Positions 42,979-51,523 of a stretch of 64,000 bases of DNA are shown piece after piece. A program made the position numbers and the translations under genes. Within the stretch, counting starts at the first letter, position 1, and each line of letters starts with the position of its first letter. Below the pieces are notes generated by a model that was not told the origin of the DNA, searched no databases, and was given only the letters and a program-made list of their open reading frames with translations. The stretch covers positions 1 through 64,000 of the forward strand of contig JAFUFB010000006.1 of assembly GCA_017470145.1 (NCBI GenBank), read 5' to 3'. This stretch comes from Clostridia bacterium. GTDB taxonomy: Bacteria > Bacillota > Clostridia > Christensenellales > Aristaeellaceae.

Positions 42979-43773
42979 TTATTGCAGCAGCATCCGGTCA
43001 TTATCCAAGGCACGATTCTTTTTCGCGGAATAGCACTGCAGCAGAGCCTCCACCGTGGTGGCCGCCCGCTCCTCCCCAGCGATATCCAGCAGAATGCTCC
43101 CTTCGTCCATCATGATGGTCCGGGTTCCGACGCTCAGAGCAGAGCCCATGTTGTGGGTAATCATCATGGTGGTCAGATGATACTCCCGCACCGTTTGCTC
43201 CGTAATCTCCATCACCTTCTCCGCCGTGGCTGGATCCAGGGCAGCGGTGTGCTCGTCCAGCAGTAACAGCCGCGGGGGCACGATGGTGCACATCAGCAGG
43301 GTCACCGCCTGTCGCTGCCCACCGGAAAGCAACCCCACCTTGGTCCTCATCCGATTTTCCAGCCCCATGCCAAAGGCGGCCAACCGCTCCCGAAACAGCT
43401 CCACCTGCCTGCGGGAGGGCGCGAAGCTCAGGGGCTTCGCGGTGGCCCGGGAATGGGCCAGGGAGAGGTTTTCCTCAATGGTCATGTTCGGCGCGGTTCC
43501 CTTCATCGGGTCCTGAAACACCCGGCCTATGACCCGGGCCCGACGATGCTCCGGCAGATAGGTGATCTCCTCCCCGTCCAGCAGGATGCGGCCCTCCGTC
43601 AACAGGAAGGTGCCGCAAATCGCATTAAACAGGGTGGACTTTCCCGCGCCGTTGGAGCCCAGAATGGTGAGGAATTCCCCCTCCTCTACCCGCAGATCCA
43701 GATGATTCAGCGCAATATTTTCAATGGGCGTTCCCTTTTCAAAAACCTGATGGGCCTGAATCAATTCAAGCAT
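42979..43773 (-). CDS. ABC transporter ATP-binding protein, TrpX-type system
   Basis: A 264-residue ABC ATPase: Walker A GSNGAGKST (39-47), Q-loop VFQDPMKG, signature LLSGGQRQA, Walker B RLLLLDEHTA and the switch histidine in MMITHN. The sequence type matches ATPases encoded with ABC_sub_bind (PF04392) binding proteins. It overlaps the permease end by 8 bases and is the last gene of the operon Dabb-dehydrogenase-binding protein-permease-ATPase. Substrate unknown; the related TrpXYZ systems import aromatic amino acids. Confidence 0.9.
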   Translation of the reverse strand: MLELIQAHQVFEKGTPIENIALNHLDLRVEEGEFLTILGSNGAGKSTLFNAICGTFLLTEGRILLDGEEITYLPEHRRARVIGRVFQDPMKGTAPNMTIEENLSLAHSRATAKPLSFAPSRRQVELFRERLAAFGMGLENRMRTKVGLLSGGQRQAVTLLMCTIVPPRLLLLDEHTAALDPATAEKVMEITEQTVREYHLTTMMITHNMGSALSVGTRTIMMDEGSILLDIAGEERAATTVEALLQCYSAKKNRALDNDRMLLQ

Positions 43774-44659
43774 GACGCTTGCCTCCCCTCTTCTGCCTGC
43801 TCAGGGCCGCATTCCGCTTGATGGCGGGCATGGCCAGGGTAAAGCCCACGATCACGGCGGACACCAGCTTCAGCATGTAAGCATCCAGCGGGCTGTAACG
43901 GGTGGCCAGGGCGATGATGTACCGATAAATGATGGAGCCCGTCAGGGCGGAGATGAACCCCAGGGTCACGCCCCGCCGGCCAAAGATCGCTTCCCCAATG
44001 ATGACAGAGGCCAGCCCTACCACCAGGATGCCCGTGCTGGAGGAGATATCCGCATAGCCCTGATACTGGGCGATCAGGGCGCCGGAAAGAGCAATCAAGG
44101 CATTGGAGAGGCAGAAGGCGATGATCTTGCAGACATCCACGTTGATGGAGGAGGCGCGAACCATCTCCTCGTTGTCTCCCACCGCCCGGATGCACATCCC
44201 GATATGCGTATGAAACAGCAGGGTGATGAGTCCGCCGCAGAGCACCGCCATCACAATGGGCAGCACCGTCATGGCGTCGTTCTTGGAAAGGAAAGGAATC
44301 AGCTTGAAGATGGTCTGCGCCCGCACCAGGGACAGGTTGGGGGAGCCTCCCAGCACCATCAGATTGACGGAATAAAGCCCGCTCATGGTAATGATGCCGG
44401 AGAGAATCGGATGGATACGATAGCGGGTTTGCAATATGCCCGTCACCGCCCCCGCACAAGCCCCCGCCAGCAGGGCCGCAAACAGCGCCAGCACGGGATG
44501 GCCGGTGGCGGTCACCGCGGCGGAAACCGACAGGCCGAAGGCAAAGCTTCCCTCCGTCGTCAAATCCGGCGTGGAGAGAATTCGAAAGCTGATGTAGATG
44601 CCCAGGGCCAGTACGCCATAGAGCAATCCCAGCTGGAGAGAACCAATCAGGAGTTTCAT
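43766..44659 (-). CDS. ABC transporter permease, TrpX-type system
   Basis: A 297-residue permease with about nine membrane spans, of the branched-chain-amino-acid-type permease superfamily (GSFAFGLSVSAAVTATGHPV, GMCIRAVGDNEEMVRASSIN). The EAIFGRRGVTLG loop probably contacts the ATPase. GGGAGGAAG precedes the ATG at 44659. It is separated from the binding-protein gene by a strong hairpin, which should lower its expression relative to the binding protein. Confidence 0.9.
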   Translation of the reverse strand: MKLLIGSLQLGLLYGVLALGIYISFRILSTPDLTTEGSFAFGLSVSAAVTATGHPVLALFAALLAGACAGAVTGILQTRYRIHPILSGIITMSGLYSVNLMVLGGSPNLSLVRAQTIFKLIPFLSKNDAMTVLPIVMAVLCGGLITLLFHTHIGMCIRAVGDNEEMVRASSINVDVCKIIAFCLSNALIALSGALIAQYQGYADISSSTGILVVGLASVIIGEAIFGRRGVTLGFISALTGSIIYRYIIALATRYSPLDAYMLKLVSAVIVGFTLAMPAIKRNAALSRQKRGGKRHA

Positions 44660-44737
44660 GGAGAACTTCCTCCCTCGTTTTTATGCCTCGGGAAGGCGCG
44701 AGCGCTTTTTCCTTTCCTTTGGCGGAAGCATTGGTAA

Positions 44738-44769
44738 GAATAAGCCTCCGGCTTGCCGGAGGCTTATTC
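44738..44769 (-). terminator. intercistronic hairpin between binding protein and permease
   Basis: Perfect 15-bp arms (GAATAAGCCTCCGGC at 44738-44752, GCCGGAGGCTTATTC at 44755-44769) with a two-base loop. There is only a weak T-run on the minus strand, so partial termination or mRNA stabilisation of the binding-protein part is likely. Confidence 0.75.
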
Positions 44770-44785
44770 CTGATCCACCCAAAAC

Positions 44786-45778
44786 TCAGTTCGCAGTCAG
44801 ATATTGCACTTCACCCAACTCGCTCAGGGAAGCCGGCACTTCCAGCCCCAGGGCAGCCAGCGTATCCTGATTGATGGAGACGATATTGGCGGGCACAACC
44901 TCCGCGGGGATCTCCGCCACGGGCGTACCGTTCAGCACCAGGTCAGCGATCTTCGCGGTTTCTTCCCCAATGTAGATATCGCTCATGGCCAGCGTCGCCA
45001 GGCAGCCGGACTGCACAGTAGTGGCGGAGCAGCAGTAGGTGGGCACACCCTCCTCCGTCGCCAGCTCAGCCAGGATATCCACCGCCGCCTGCACCACGGA
45101 GTCGTTGGCGATGAACAGTACGTCCGCTCCCTGGTCCAGCACCGCCTGCGTCGCGGTCTGCACCTCGCCGGAATTGGCGACGGTCTTTTCCACATAGGCG
45201 TATCCATTGGCGTCCAACCAGCTCTTGGCGGTGTTCATGGCGTTCACCGCGTTCACTTCGCTGGTGGCGTAGATCAGCCCAAAGGTCTTTACATCCGGCG
45301 TAATCTGCAGGCCCATGGAAATGATATCCCCGGAGGGAATCGCGTTGGAGGTTCCGGTGGCGTTCATGTCCGGCGTGTCCAGATCGCTCATGACCCCCGC
45401 CACCACCGGCGCGGCCACGGAGCAGAACACATTGGGAATCGCGGATTCCAGCCCGACGAAGGCCTGGGTCGGCGGGGTGGCGATGGTAAAGACCACGTCA
45501 TAATCGCTGTCCGCCATGTTCTGGCAGATGGTCTGGAGATTGGTGGCGTCCCCCTGGGCGCACTGATAATCAATGGTCAGGTTTTCGCCCTCCACATAGC
45601 CCAGGCCGGCCAGCCCCTGGATGATACCCGTTTTCATATCCAGAAACGCGCCGTTTTCAATCAGCATGATGATGCCCGCCTTGTAGGCCTTCCCAGCCTC
45701 CGCGTCCGCAAAAGCGGCGGAAAGGGACAGCAGGCACAGGGTCAGCGCCAGGAGCAGAGAAATCAGTTTCTTCATCAT
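44786..45778 (-). CDS. ABC transporter substrate-binding protein (TrpX family)
   Basis: A 330-residue binding protein of the ABC_sub_bind family: YKAGIIMLIENGAFLDMKTG, GYVEGENLTIDYQ and IFCSVAAPVVAG-like segments (here VFCSVAAPVVAG). It starts with a type I signal peptide (KKLISLLLALTLCLLSLS, cleavage likely after AFA). The only early cysteine is not in a lipobox, so it is not an evident lipoprotein. Its ATG overlaps the dehydrogenase stop (ATGATG; either ATG could start). Ligand unknown. Confidence 0.9.
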   Translation of the reverse strand: MMKKLISLLLALTLCLLSLSAAFADAEAGKAYKAGIIMLIENGAFLDMKTGIIQGLAGLGYVEGENLTIDYQCAQGDATNLQTICQNMADSDYDVVFTIATPPTQAFVGLESAIPNVFCSVAAPVVAGVMSDLDTPDMNATGTSNAIPSGDIISMGLQITPDVKTFGLIYATSEVNAVNAMNTAKSWLDANGYAYVEKTVANSGEVQTATQAVLDQGADVLFIANDSVVQAAVDILAELATEEGVPTYCCSATTVQSGCLATLAMSDIYIGEETAKIADLVLNGTPVAEIPAEVVPANIVSINQDTLAALGLEVPASLSELGEVQYLTAN

Positions 45779-46896
45779 CTTGTTCCTTCTTTCTTTTCTT
45801 TTTCATGATATTCTTGCAGCCTCCGGAAAGCCTCCTTCAGCAGATCAAGCGTAATGGGATAGGGGTTATGATCGATATCGTGCATCTTCAGCACCGCCGG
45901 CAACACCTCCGCCATCTGCGACGAGGTAATGCCAATCTCCTCTACGGAGACTGGCAGCCCTACCGATCGGTTGAAGGCATACATGGCCCGGAAATCCTCC
46001 TCCCGGCCATCCGCCAGCAACAGAGGCAGCACCCCGAAGCCCACCACCTCGCCATGCAGATGCTCCGCCTCGATCTTCAGCTCCGGGAAGGCGGTCAGAG
46101 CGTAGAAAATCGCGTGGGCCAGCCCCGTGTTGTAATCGATGATGCGATCCGCCGTCAGCAGGATGGAAGCCACCGCCGTGGTGACAATGATGGTCAGAAT
46201 CACCTGGGTAAGCTCCTCCGTCACCTCGCCGCGCTGATGATCCTGATAGGCCTTGGCCCCATATTTCAGCAGAGGATCCAGGCAGGACCGGCTGACAGAC
46301 ACGCCCATGGCGTGATACCAGGCTAAATCCTCCCCCCGGCTGGACATGGTGGACTCAAAATATTTCGCATAGGTGTCGCCCATCCCTGCCCACAGATATC
46401 GGGGCGGCGCCTGGGCAATGACACTGGAATCAATAAAGGTGTGCACCGGAGGGCCCGGCAAGAAACAGGGTGCCGCAAAGCTGCCATCCGGGTGATACAG
46501 AATGGAGACCGCTGTGCAGGCAGCGCAGGTGGACGCAATGGTCGGAAAGGCGTAGACCGGCTTTCCCATCCGGAACCCCAGGGCCTTGCAGGTATCCAGG
46601 GCTTTTCCCCCTCCCACGGCAAATATCATCTCCGCAGCCTGCACCGCCTCCTGGCTCGACAAGGCCTGAATGTTCTCCTCCGAGGCTTCTCCACCATACC
46701 AAAGGCGCGCCAGGATGCGAATTTCCGGCGCCGCTGCGGCGGCAATTTGATCCGCCAGGGCGGCCATGGCCTTCTGCCCACCGATGATGACCGCCTGCTT
46801 TCCCGTCGGGCCACAGATGGCTGGCACCTGCCTCAGCGCCTCCGGGCCAATGGTCCACGCAGGCAGGCGCAGGGAATAATTTTCCATCGATCTCAT
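45775..46896 (-). CDS. iron-containing alcohol dehydrogenase family protein (glycerol-dehydrogenase-like)
   Basis: A 373-residue NAD-dependent dehydrogenase of the GldA-like group. The dinucleotide-binding AVGGGKALDTCKALG and the metal-site segments GMGDTYAKYFES (Asp), GLAHAIFYAL (His) and HLHGEVVGFGV (His) are present. The ATG overlaps the Dabb gene (ATGA), and the stop overlaps the binding-protein start. Coupling of a polyol or hydroxy-ketone dehydrogenase to an ABC importer suggests that the imported compound, or a product of it, is oxidised or reduced by this enzyme. Substrate unknown. Confidence 0.85.
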   Translation of the reverse strand: MRSMENYSLRLPAWTIGPEALRQVPAICGPTGKQAVIIGGQKAMAALADQIAAAAAPEIRILARLWYGGEASEENIQALSSQEAVQAAEMIFAVGGGKALDTCKALGFRMGKPVYAFPTIASTCAACTAVSILYHPDGSFAAPCFLPGPPVHTFIDSSVIAQAPPRYLWAGMGDTYAKYFESTMSSRGEDLAWYHAMGVSVSRSCLDPLLKYGAKAYQDHQRGEVTEELTQVILTIIVTTAVASILLTADRIIDYNTGLAHAIFYALTAFPELKIEAEHLHGEVVGFGVLPLLLADGREEDFRAMYAFNRSVGLPVSVEEIGITSSQMAEVLPAVLKMHDIDHNPYPITLDLLKEAFRRLQEYHEKEKKEGTR

Positions 46897-47213
46897 GCCT
46901 GCTCTCCTGCCTCCTCCGTCCAGCTGTCAAAGGAAGCAATGGCTTCCACCGCCGGGTTATATTTCGCGCCGATGGCCTGATGCAGCGGGTGGCGCAAATA
47001 CAGCGGCAAGGATGCTTCGTCCTTGAGCAGCATCTCCACCAGCACCGTCATGTTCTGGGGCCGCTCCACCACGTTACGCTCCACCCGAACGGAGAGAATA
47101 TCCTCCGGCAGCGCGGCCTGCAAAGCGGCGAAGGTCTCCCGATACTCCTGCTCCGCCTCCTCTGTAAAAACCCCGGGCTGCAGGCGCATCATCACCAGAT
47201 GCTTCAGCGCCAT
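46893..47213 (-). CDS. Dabb (stress-responsive alpha/beta barrel) protein
   Basis: A 106-residue single-domain ferredoxin-like alpha/beta protein of the Dabb family (ALKHLVMMRLQPG with the conserved His; LVEMLLKDEASLPLYLRHPLH). ATG at 47213 is chosen for GGGGAGGAGG directly upstream; the frame is open to 47249. Dabb domains bind or cyclise small molecules or dimerise as helpers; the role here is unknown. It is the first gene of the dehydrogenase/ABC operon. Confidence 0.82.
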   Translation of the reverse strand: MALKHLVMMRLQPGVFTEEAEQEYRETFAALQAALPEDILSVRVERNVVERPQNMTVLVEMLLKDEASLPLYLRHPLHQAIGAKYNPAVEAIASFDSWTEEAGEQA

Positions 47214-47277
47214 ATTGCCTCCTCCCCTTTCTTCCACCAGATCATCCATCTGCTTTCATCTGCGTTTCCTTATGGAT

Positions 47278-47306
47278 GTAATACAGAGAATTGTGACGCT
47301 TGTCAA
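47278..47306 (-). promoter_or_regulatory. promoter of the Dabb/dehydrogenase/ABC operon
   Basis: On the minus strand a perfect TTGACA (47306-47301), a 17-base spacer and TATTAC (47283-47278), about 65 bases before the start at 47213. Confidence 0.65.
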
Positions 47307-47350
47307 TTGAAACAGTGTTTTTCTGCTGGTTTTTTTGCGCTGGAAGGCCA

Positions 47351-47388
47351 TATAAAAGCCTCCCCAGCAGCCTTCGCTGCCGGGGAGG
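47351..47388 (-). terminator. intrinsic terminator after fumC
   Basis: Arms of 13 bases matching at 12 positions (CCTCCCCAGCAGC at 47359-47371; GCTGCCGGGGAGG at 47376-47388), followed on the minus strand by CTTTTATA. Confidence 0.85.
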
Positions 47389-47397
47389 AATCATTAT

Positions 47398-48792
47398 TTA
47401 TACCATCTGTTCCGGATGGAAAACTTCGTCGAAACGTTCCGCTGTCAGGAAGCCCAGTTGAACGCAGGCCTCCTTCAGGGAGATATTCTCCCGATAGGCT
47501 TTCTTTGCCGTTCTCGCCGCGTTTTCGTATCCGATGTAGGGGTTCAGCGCCGTAACCAGCATCAGGGATCGATCCAGATTCTCCCGCATCTTTTCCCGAT
47601 TCGCCGAAATCCCCGCCGCACAGCGCTCCGTAAAGGCCTGGATGGACTCACTCAGCAGCCGGACGGACTGCAGGAAGTTATAAGCGATGACCGGCAGGAA
47701 CACATTCAGCTCGAAGTTTCCCTGGCTGGCGGCCAGGGAAATGGCCGTGTCGTTGCCTATGACCTGCACCGCCACCATGGTCACCTGTTCGCACTGGGTG
47801 GGGTTCACCTTACCGGGCATAATGGAACTGCCAGGCTCGTTTTCCGGGATGGAAATCTCCCCCAGGCCGCACCGGGGCCCGGAAGCCAGCCAACGCACAT
47901 CGTTGGCAATCTTCATCATGTCGCAGGCCAGGGCCTTCACCGCCCCATGGGCAAAGACGATCTCGTCCCGGGAGGTCAGAGCATGGAACTTGTTCTCCGC
48001 GGAGGTGAAGGGCTTCCCCGTAAGCAAGGCGATCTCCTCTGCCGTCCGGACGGCGAAGCCCTCCGGCGCATTAAGCCCCGTGCCCACGGCGGTGCCCCCC
48101 AGGGCCAATTCGTACAGCGGGGGCAGCGCCCGAGAAATCAGCTCCGCGTCCCGCTGCAGGGAGGCCCGCCATCCGCTGATCTCCTGGGCGAAGGTGATGG
48201 GCACCGCGTCCATCAGGTGGGTGCGGCCGCTCTTTACTGCATCCCGGTTCTCCTCCTCCAGCCTAAGAAAGGTCTGAATCAGCCCCTCCACCGCGGGCAG
48301 CAGCCGATCCTGCAGGGCCACGGCCGCGGCGATATGCAGCGCAGTGGGAAAGGTGTCGTTAGAGGATTGGCTCATGTTGACGTCGTCGTTGGGATGGAGC
48401 AGGAGCTTCCCCGCGATTTCGTTGCCCCGGGCGGCGATGACCTCGTTGGCGTTCATGTTGCTCTGGGTGCCGCTGCCCGTTTGCCAAACCACCAGGGGAA
48501 AATGGTCCTGCAGATTCCCCGCGATCACCTCCTCCGCCGCCGCGCAAAGGGCAGCCCGCTTCTCTTCCGTCATCTTCGCCGGAAGCAGCGCCCCGTTGGC
48601 CTGAGCCGCCGCCTTTTTTAAGATGCCAAAGGCGTGGATGATCTCCGTGGGCATGGTTTCCACCCCCACCCCGATGGGAAAATTCTCATGGCTGCGTTGG
48701 GTCTGGGCGCCCCAGTATTTCTCCGCCGGCACCTGCACCTCCCCCATGGAATCGTGCTCGATTCGATATTTTTCTGCCTGTGATTCCTGCAT
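47398..48792 (-). CDS. fumC: class II fumarate hydratase
   Basis: A 464-residue oxygen-stable fumarase that interconverts fumarate and malate. The superfamily signature [10 protein letters not shown] is at 321-330; [10 protein letters not shown] (106-115), SSNDTFPTA and [11 protein letters not shown] are the other active-site segments. ATG at 48792 with AGGAGGGG 8 bases upstream. Aspartase was considered; the FumC-type spacing and start ([20 protein letters not shown]) favour fumarase. Followed by a good terminator; the MATE gene lies upstream on the same strand. Confidence 0.93.
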   Translation of the reverse strand: MQESQAEKYRIEHDSMGEVQVPAEKYWGAQTQRSHENFPIGVGVETMPTEIIHAFGILKKAAAQANGALLPAKMTEEKRAALCAAAEEVIAGNLQDHFPLVVWQTGSGTQSNMNANEVIAARGNEIAGKLLLHPNDDVNMSQSSNDTFPTALHIAAAVALQDRLLPAVEGLIQTFLRLEEENRDAVKSGRTHLMDAVPITFAQEISGWRASLQRDAELISRALPPLYELALGGTAVGTGLNAPEGFAVRTAEEIALLTGKPFTSAENKFHALTSRDEIVFAHGAVKALACDMMKIANDVRWLASGPRCGLGEISIPENEPGSSIMPGKVNPTQCEQVTMVAVQVIGNDTAISLAASQGNFELNVFLPVIAYNFLQSVRLLSESIQAFTERCAAGISANREKMRENLDRSLMLVTALNPYIGYENAARTAKKAYRENISLKEACVQLGFLTAERFDEVFHPEQMV

Positions 48793-48883
48793 GCTGTGTT
48801 CCCCTCCTGATATGGTTTTCTGTCCACTTGGAATTGCCCGATGGGATTTTTGCCCTTCCCTTCCGGGTAAACTCATTGATACT

Positions 48884-50260
48884 TCACGCGTGAGCACTCT
48901 TCACATGGAGCCACCGATCTCCTCGCATCCGCAGATGCTGGGCCACGGCCCGCAGAATCCATTCCACCACCAGGGCGATCCAGATGCCCGGCACCCCCAG
49001 TCCAAAGGGAATGGTCAGAACATACCCCAAGGCACATCGGCCCGCCGCCAGGGCGATGACCGCGCAAGCCCCGGTGAAGGCCCCATCCCCCGCCACCCGC
49101 AGGATCATGGCGGTCATATTGCTGTCGCAGGCAAACAGGGGCAGCCCCACCGCGCCAATGGCCAGACAAAGATAAATCATGGAAACGCTTTCCGGGGGCA
49201 CGCTGTACATCTGCAGCAGCAGGGGCGTCAAGGGATAGAGAATCAGGGAGGTCAAGGCCATGGCGATTCGCCCTACCCGAATCAGATTTCGCCCATAGCT
49301 CCGCAGCAGATCATACTTCCCCGCCCCGAAGCATTGGCCACACACGGTGCACACCAGGGAGGTCAAGGCCCCGGAGGTGGCCTGATACAGGTTCAGAATG
49401 GAGTTCGCTCGGGCGTGGGCCGCCATGTCCATGGTGGAGAGGCGAGCCAGATACACATTCACCAGCAGCATGCCCCCCTGCAGCAGCAGGGATTCCACCG
49501 CCAGGGGCATGCCCAGGGAGAAGATATCCCGGGTCACCTCCGGGCGGAAACGGAAGAAATAGGAAATCCGGACCCCATAATCATTCCGCACCCACAGAAT
49601 CCACACCAGGGCCATCACCATGCCGATGGTCCGGGCCACGATGTAGGAAAGCCCCGCCCCGGCGACCCCCATCTGGAAGCCGTTGATAAACAGCAGGGAC
49701 AGGAAGAGATGGGCCAGATTGATGACGATGGTCAACAGCAGGCTGGAACGGGTATCGCCTAAATTGCGGTAGATATTGAAAATCGCGTTAAAGATGGAGA
49801 AGGGCAGGAAGGAGATGCACATCATCCGCATGTACCGCACGGCATATTCCTGCACCAGGGGCTCCACGTCCGGATACAGGGCCCGCACCACCGTCTCCGC
49901 CCCGGCGTAAAGCCCTGCGGAGAGGGCCAGGGCCACCAGGAAGCAGACACCTGTCACCTCGCCCACCGCCCGCTTGATCTCCTGATTGTCCCCCCGACCC
50001 TTGGCCCGGGCCACGGCGATGGCGCCGCCGGAGGCCAGGGAGGTAAAAATGATGGAAATCATACCATTCACCGTGCCCACCAGGGAGGTAGCGGCCATGG
50101 CGGCCTCCCCGACCCGGGACACCAGCATGTTGGACAGCACACCGATGAAGAAGATAAAGAAGGAATCCAGCAGCAGCGTCAGGAACATCTTCCGCAGCTC
50201 CGGATAGGTAAACAGCTCCGTGGTCAACAGCTTTTCCAGCCGGTTTCGAACAGCGCGCAC
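48884..50260 (-). CDS. MATE family efflux transporter
   Basis: A 458-residue MATE antiporter with 12 predicted spans ([24 protein letters not shown] start, here [50 protein letters not shown]). The GTG at 50260 is preferred: GGGGGAGGG lies 7 bases upstream, and the remaining upstream frame to 50587 is opposite the LysR gene. It is divergent from that regulator, a layout in which the LysR protein often controls its neighbour. The exported compound cannot be read from sequence. Confidence 0.88.
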   Translation of the reverse strand: MRAVRNRLEKLLTTELFTYPELRKMFLTLLLDSFFIFFIGVLSNMLVSRVGEAAMAATSLVGTVNGMISIIFTSLASGGAIAVARAKGRGDNQEIKRAVGEVTGVCFLVALALSAGLYAGAETVVRALYPDVEPLVQEYAVRYMRMMCISFLPFSIFNAIFNIYRNLGDTRSSLLLTIVINLAHLFLSLLFINGFQMGVAGAGLSYIVARTIGMVMALVWILWVRNDYGVRISYFFRFRPEVTRDIFSLGMPLAVESLLLQGGMLLVNVYLARLSTMDMAAHARANSILNLYQATSGALTSLVCTVCGQCFGAGKYDLLRSYGRNLIRVGRIAMALTSLILYPLTPLLLQMYSVPPESVSMIYLCLAIGAVGLPLFACDSNMTAMILRVAGDGAFTGACAVIALAAGRCALGYVLTIPFGLGVPGIWIALVVEWILRAVAQHLRMRGDRWLHVKSAHA

Positions 50261-50357
50261 AGGCAATCCCTCCCCCTCAGTCACGCGAGGCACATTATAT
50301 GCCAGTTTCTCCCCGCCTTCAAGCGGAAATCCTTTCTCTTCCTTTGAAAAAATATAA

Positions 50358-50386
50358 TTGACAAAAACGGCAGTTTCGCATACAAT
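50358..50386 (+). promoter_or_regulatory. consensus promoter of the lysR gene
   Basis: Perfect TTGACA (50358-50363), 17-base spacer, TACAAT (50381-50386), ~50 bases before the start. It lies in the region shared with the divergent MATE gene. Confidence 0.75.
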
Positions 50387-50440
50387 CCATTTACCCACTC
50401 GATTAGTAGGAATTGAGCAGGGGAAAGGAGCCGATACTTG

Positions 50441-51355
50441 ATGACGCTGCAGCAACTGCGATATGTAATCACCATTGCGGAGACAGGGTCTCTGGGCAAG
50501 GCCGCGGAGCGGCTGTTTGTTTCCCAGCCCTCCCTGACCAGCGCGGTCAAGGAGTTGGAGAAGGAGCTGGGGATGCCCCTTTTTCACCGGACCAGCAAGG
50601 GCGTGACCCTAACGACGGAGGGCATTCGCTTTCTGCCCTACGCCCGCCAAGTGGATACGCAATACCTGAACCTGATGGAGGAATTCGGGAAGATCGAGAA
50701 GCGGAAGACCAGCTTTGCCGTTTCCACCCAGCATTACTCCTTCGCGGTCAAGGCCTTTGTGGCCATGGCGCAACAGGCGGATGTGGCGGAATACGAGCTG
50801 GCCATCCGGGAAACCCGAACCCAGGAGGTCATTACCGACGTCAGCAGCCTGCGCAGCGAAATCGGCGTCATCTACCTGAACGAAAGCAACCGGAAGCCAC
50901 TGTTGAAGCTGCTGGATCAGGAGGGGCTGAACTTTCATCACCTGATCGAATGCGACGCCTATGTCTACCTCTGGAAGGGGCACCCGCTGGCGGGGCGGAA
51001 GTCCATTACCCTGGAGGATCTTCGTCCCTATCCCTGCCTTTCCTTCGAGCAGGGGGACGCCCCCTTCTATTTCTCGGAGGAGCTGATGTCCACGGAGAAA
51101 TATTCCCGCCTGATTCGCTGCTGCGACCGGGCTACAGTGCTGAACCTGATGGTTGGCCTGCAGGGGTATACCCTTTGCTCCGGCATCATCTGCGAGGAGC
51201 TCAGCGGGGTGGATTACATCACCGTGCCCTTCGCTGCCGACAACGCCCCGGAGGACGCCACCATGGAAATTGGCTATATTGACCGGAAAAACAATGTCCA
51301 TACCACCCTGGGGCTGCAATACATCGAAGAGATGAAGAAATACCTGAACGTATAG
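50441..51355 (+). CDS. LysR family transcriptional regulator
   Basis: A 304-residue LysR regulator. The N-terminal winged helix-turn-helix is LQQLRYVITIAETGSLGKAA...ERLFVSQPSLTSAVKELE, followed by the linker helix and a co-inducer-binding domain (about 90-295). The ATG at 50441 follows GGGAAAGGAG; a TTG three bases earlier is possible. Divergent from the MATE exporter, which it may regulate; effector unknown. A terminator follows. Confidence 0.92.
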   Translation: MTLQQLRYVITIAETGSLGKAAERLFVSQPSLTSAVKELEKELGMPLFHRTSKGVTLTTEGIRFLPYARQVDTQYLNLMEEFGKIEKRKTSFAVSTQHYSFAVKAFVAMAQQADVAEYELAIRETRTQEVITDVSSLRSEIGVIYLNESNRKPLLKLLDQEGLNFHHLIECDAYVYLWKGHPLAGRKSITLEDLRPYPCLSFEQGDAPFYFSEELMSTEKYSRLIRCCDRATVLNLMVGLQGYTLCSGIICEELSGVDYITVPFAADNAPEDATMEIGYIDRKNNVHTTLGLQYIEEMKKYLNV

Positions 51356-51377
51356 TAATCAGCTCAAAATATTCTTC

Positions 51378-51401
51378 CGCGCGCCTTTAAGCGCGCGTTT
51401 T
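51378..51401 (+). terminator. intrinsic terminator after lysR
   Basis: Perfect arms CGCGCGC (51378-51384) and GCGCGCG (51391-51397), then TTTTCTG. Confidence 0.75.
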
Positions 51402-51419
51402 CTGTTCACTTTATTTTCC

Positions 51420-51456
51420 ATTCCATCTTGACGAACAAGATGGAATTATGTTTAAT
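51420..51456 (+). promoter_or_regulatory. GH51-operon promoter overlapped by a palindromic operator candidate
   Basis: A perfect 11-bp inverted repeat (ATTCCATCTTG at 51420-51430, CAAGATGGAAT at 51436-51446, 5-base centre) overlaps a promoter made of TTGACG (51428-51433), 17 bases and TTTAAT (51451-51456). A repressor bound there would block RNA polymerase. Confidence 0.6.
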
Positions 51457-51523
51457 AGGAGGTGACAGGCGCCCTGGGAAACGGGGCGGAAGGAAAGGAA
51501 ATATAAAGGGGGACATATCCATC

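Noticed and set aside
41576..42980. SAM (S-box) or other riboswitch before metY or metA
   Set aside because: The metY leader is too short, and the metA leader lacks the conserved S-box core that I looked for; only a short ORF and simple inverted repeats were seen.
48623..49762. 379-codon plus-strand frame over fumC and the MATE gene
   Set aside because: Antisense to both genes, which have clear family motifs.
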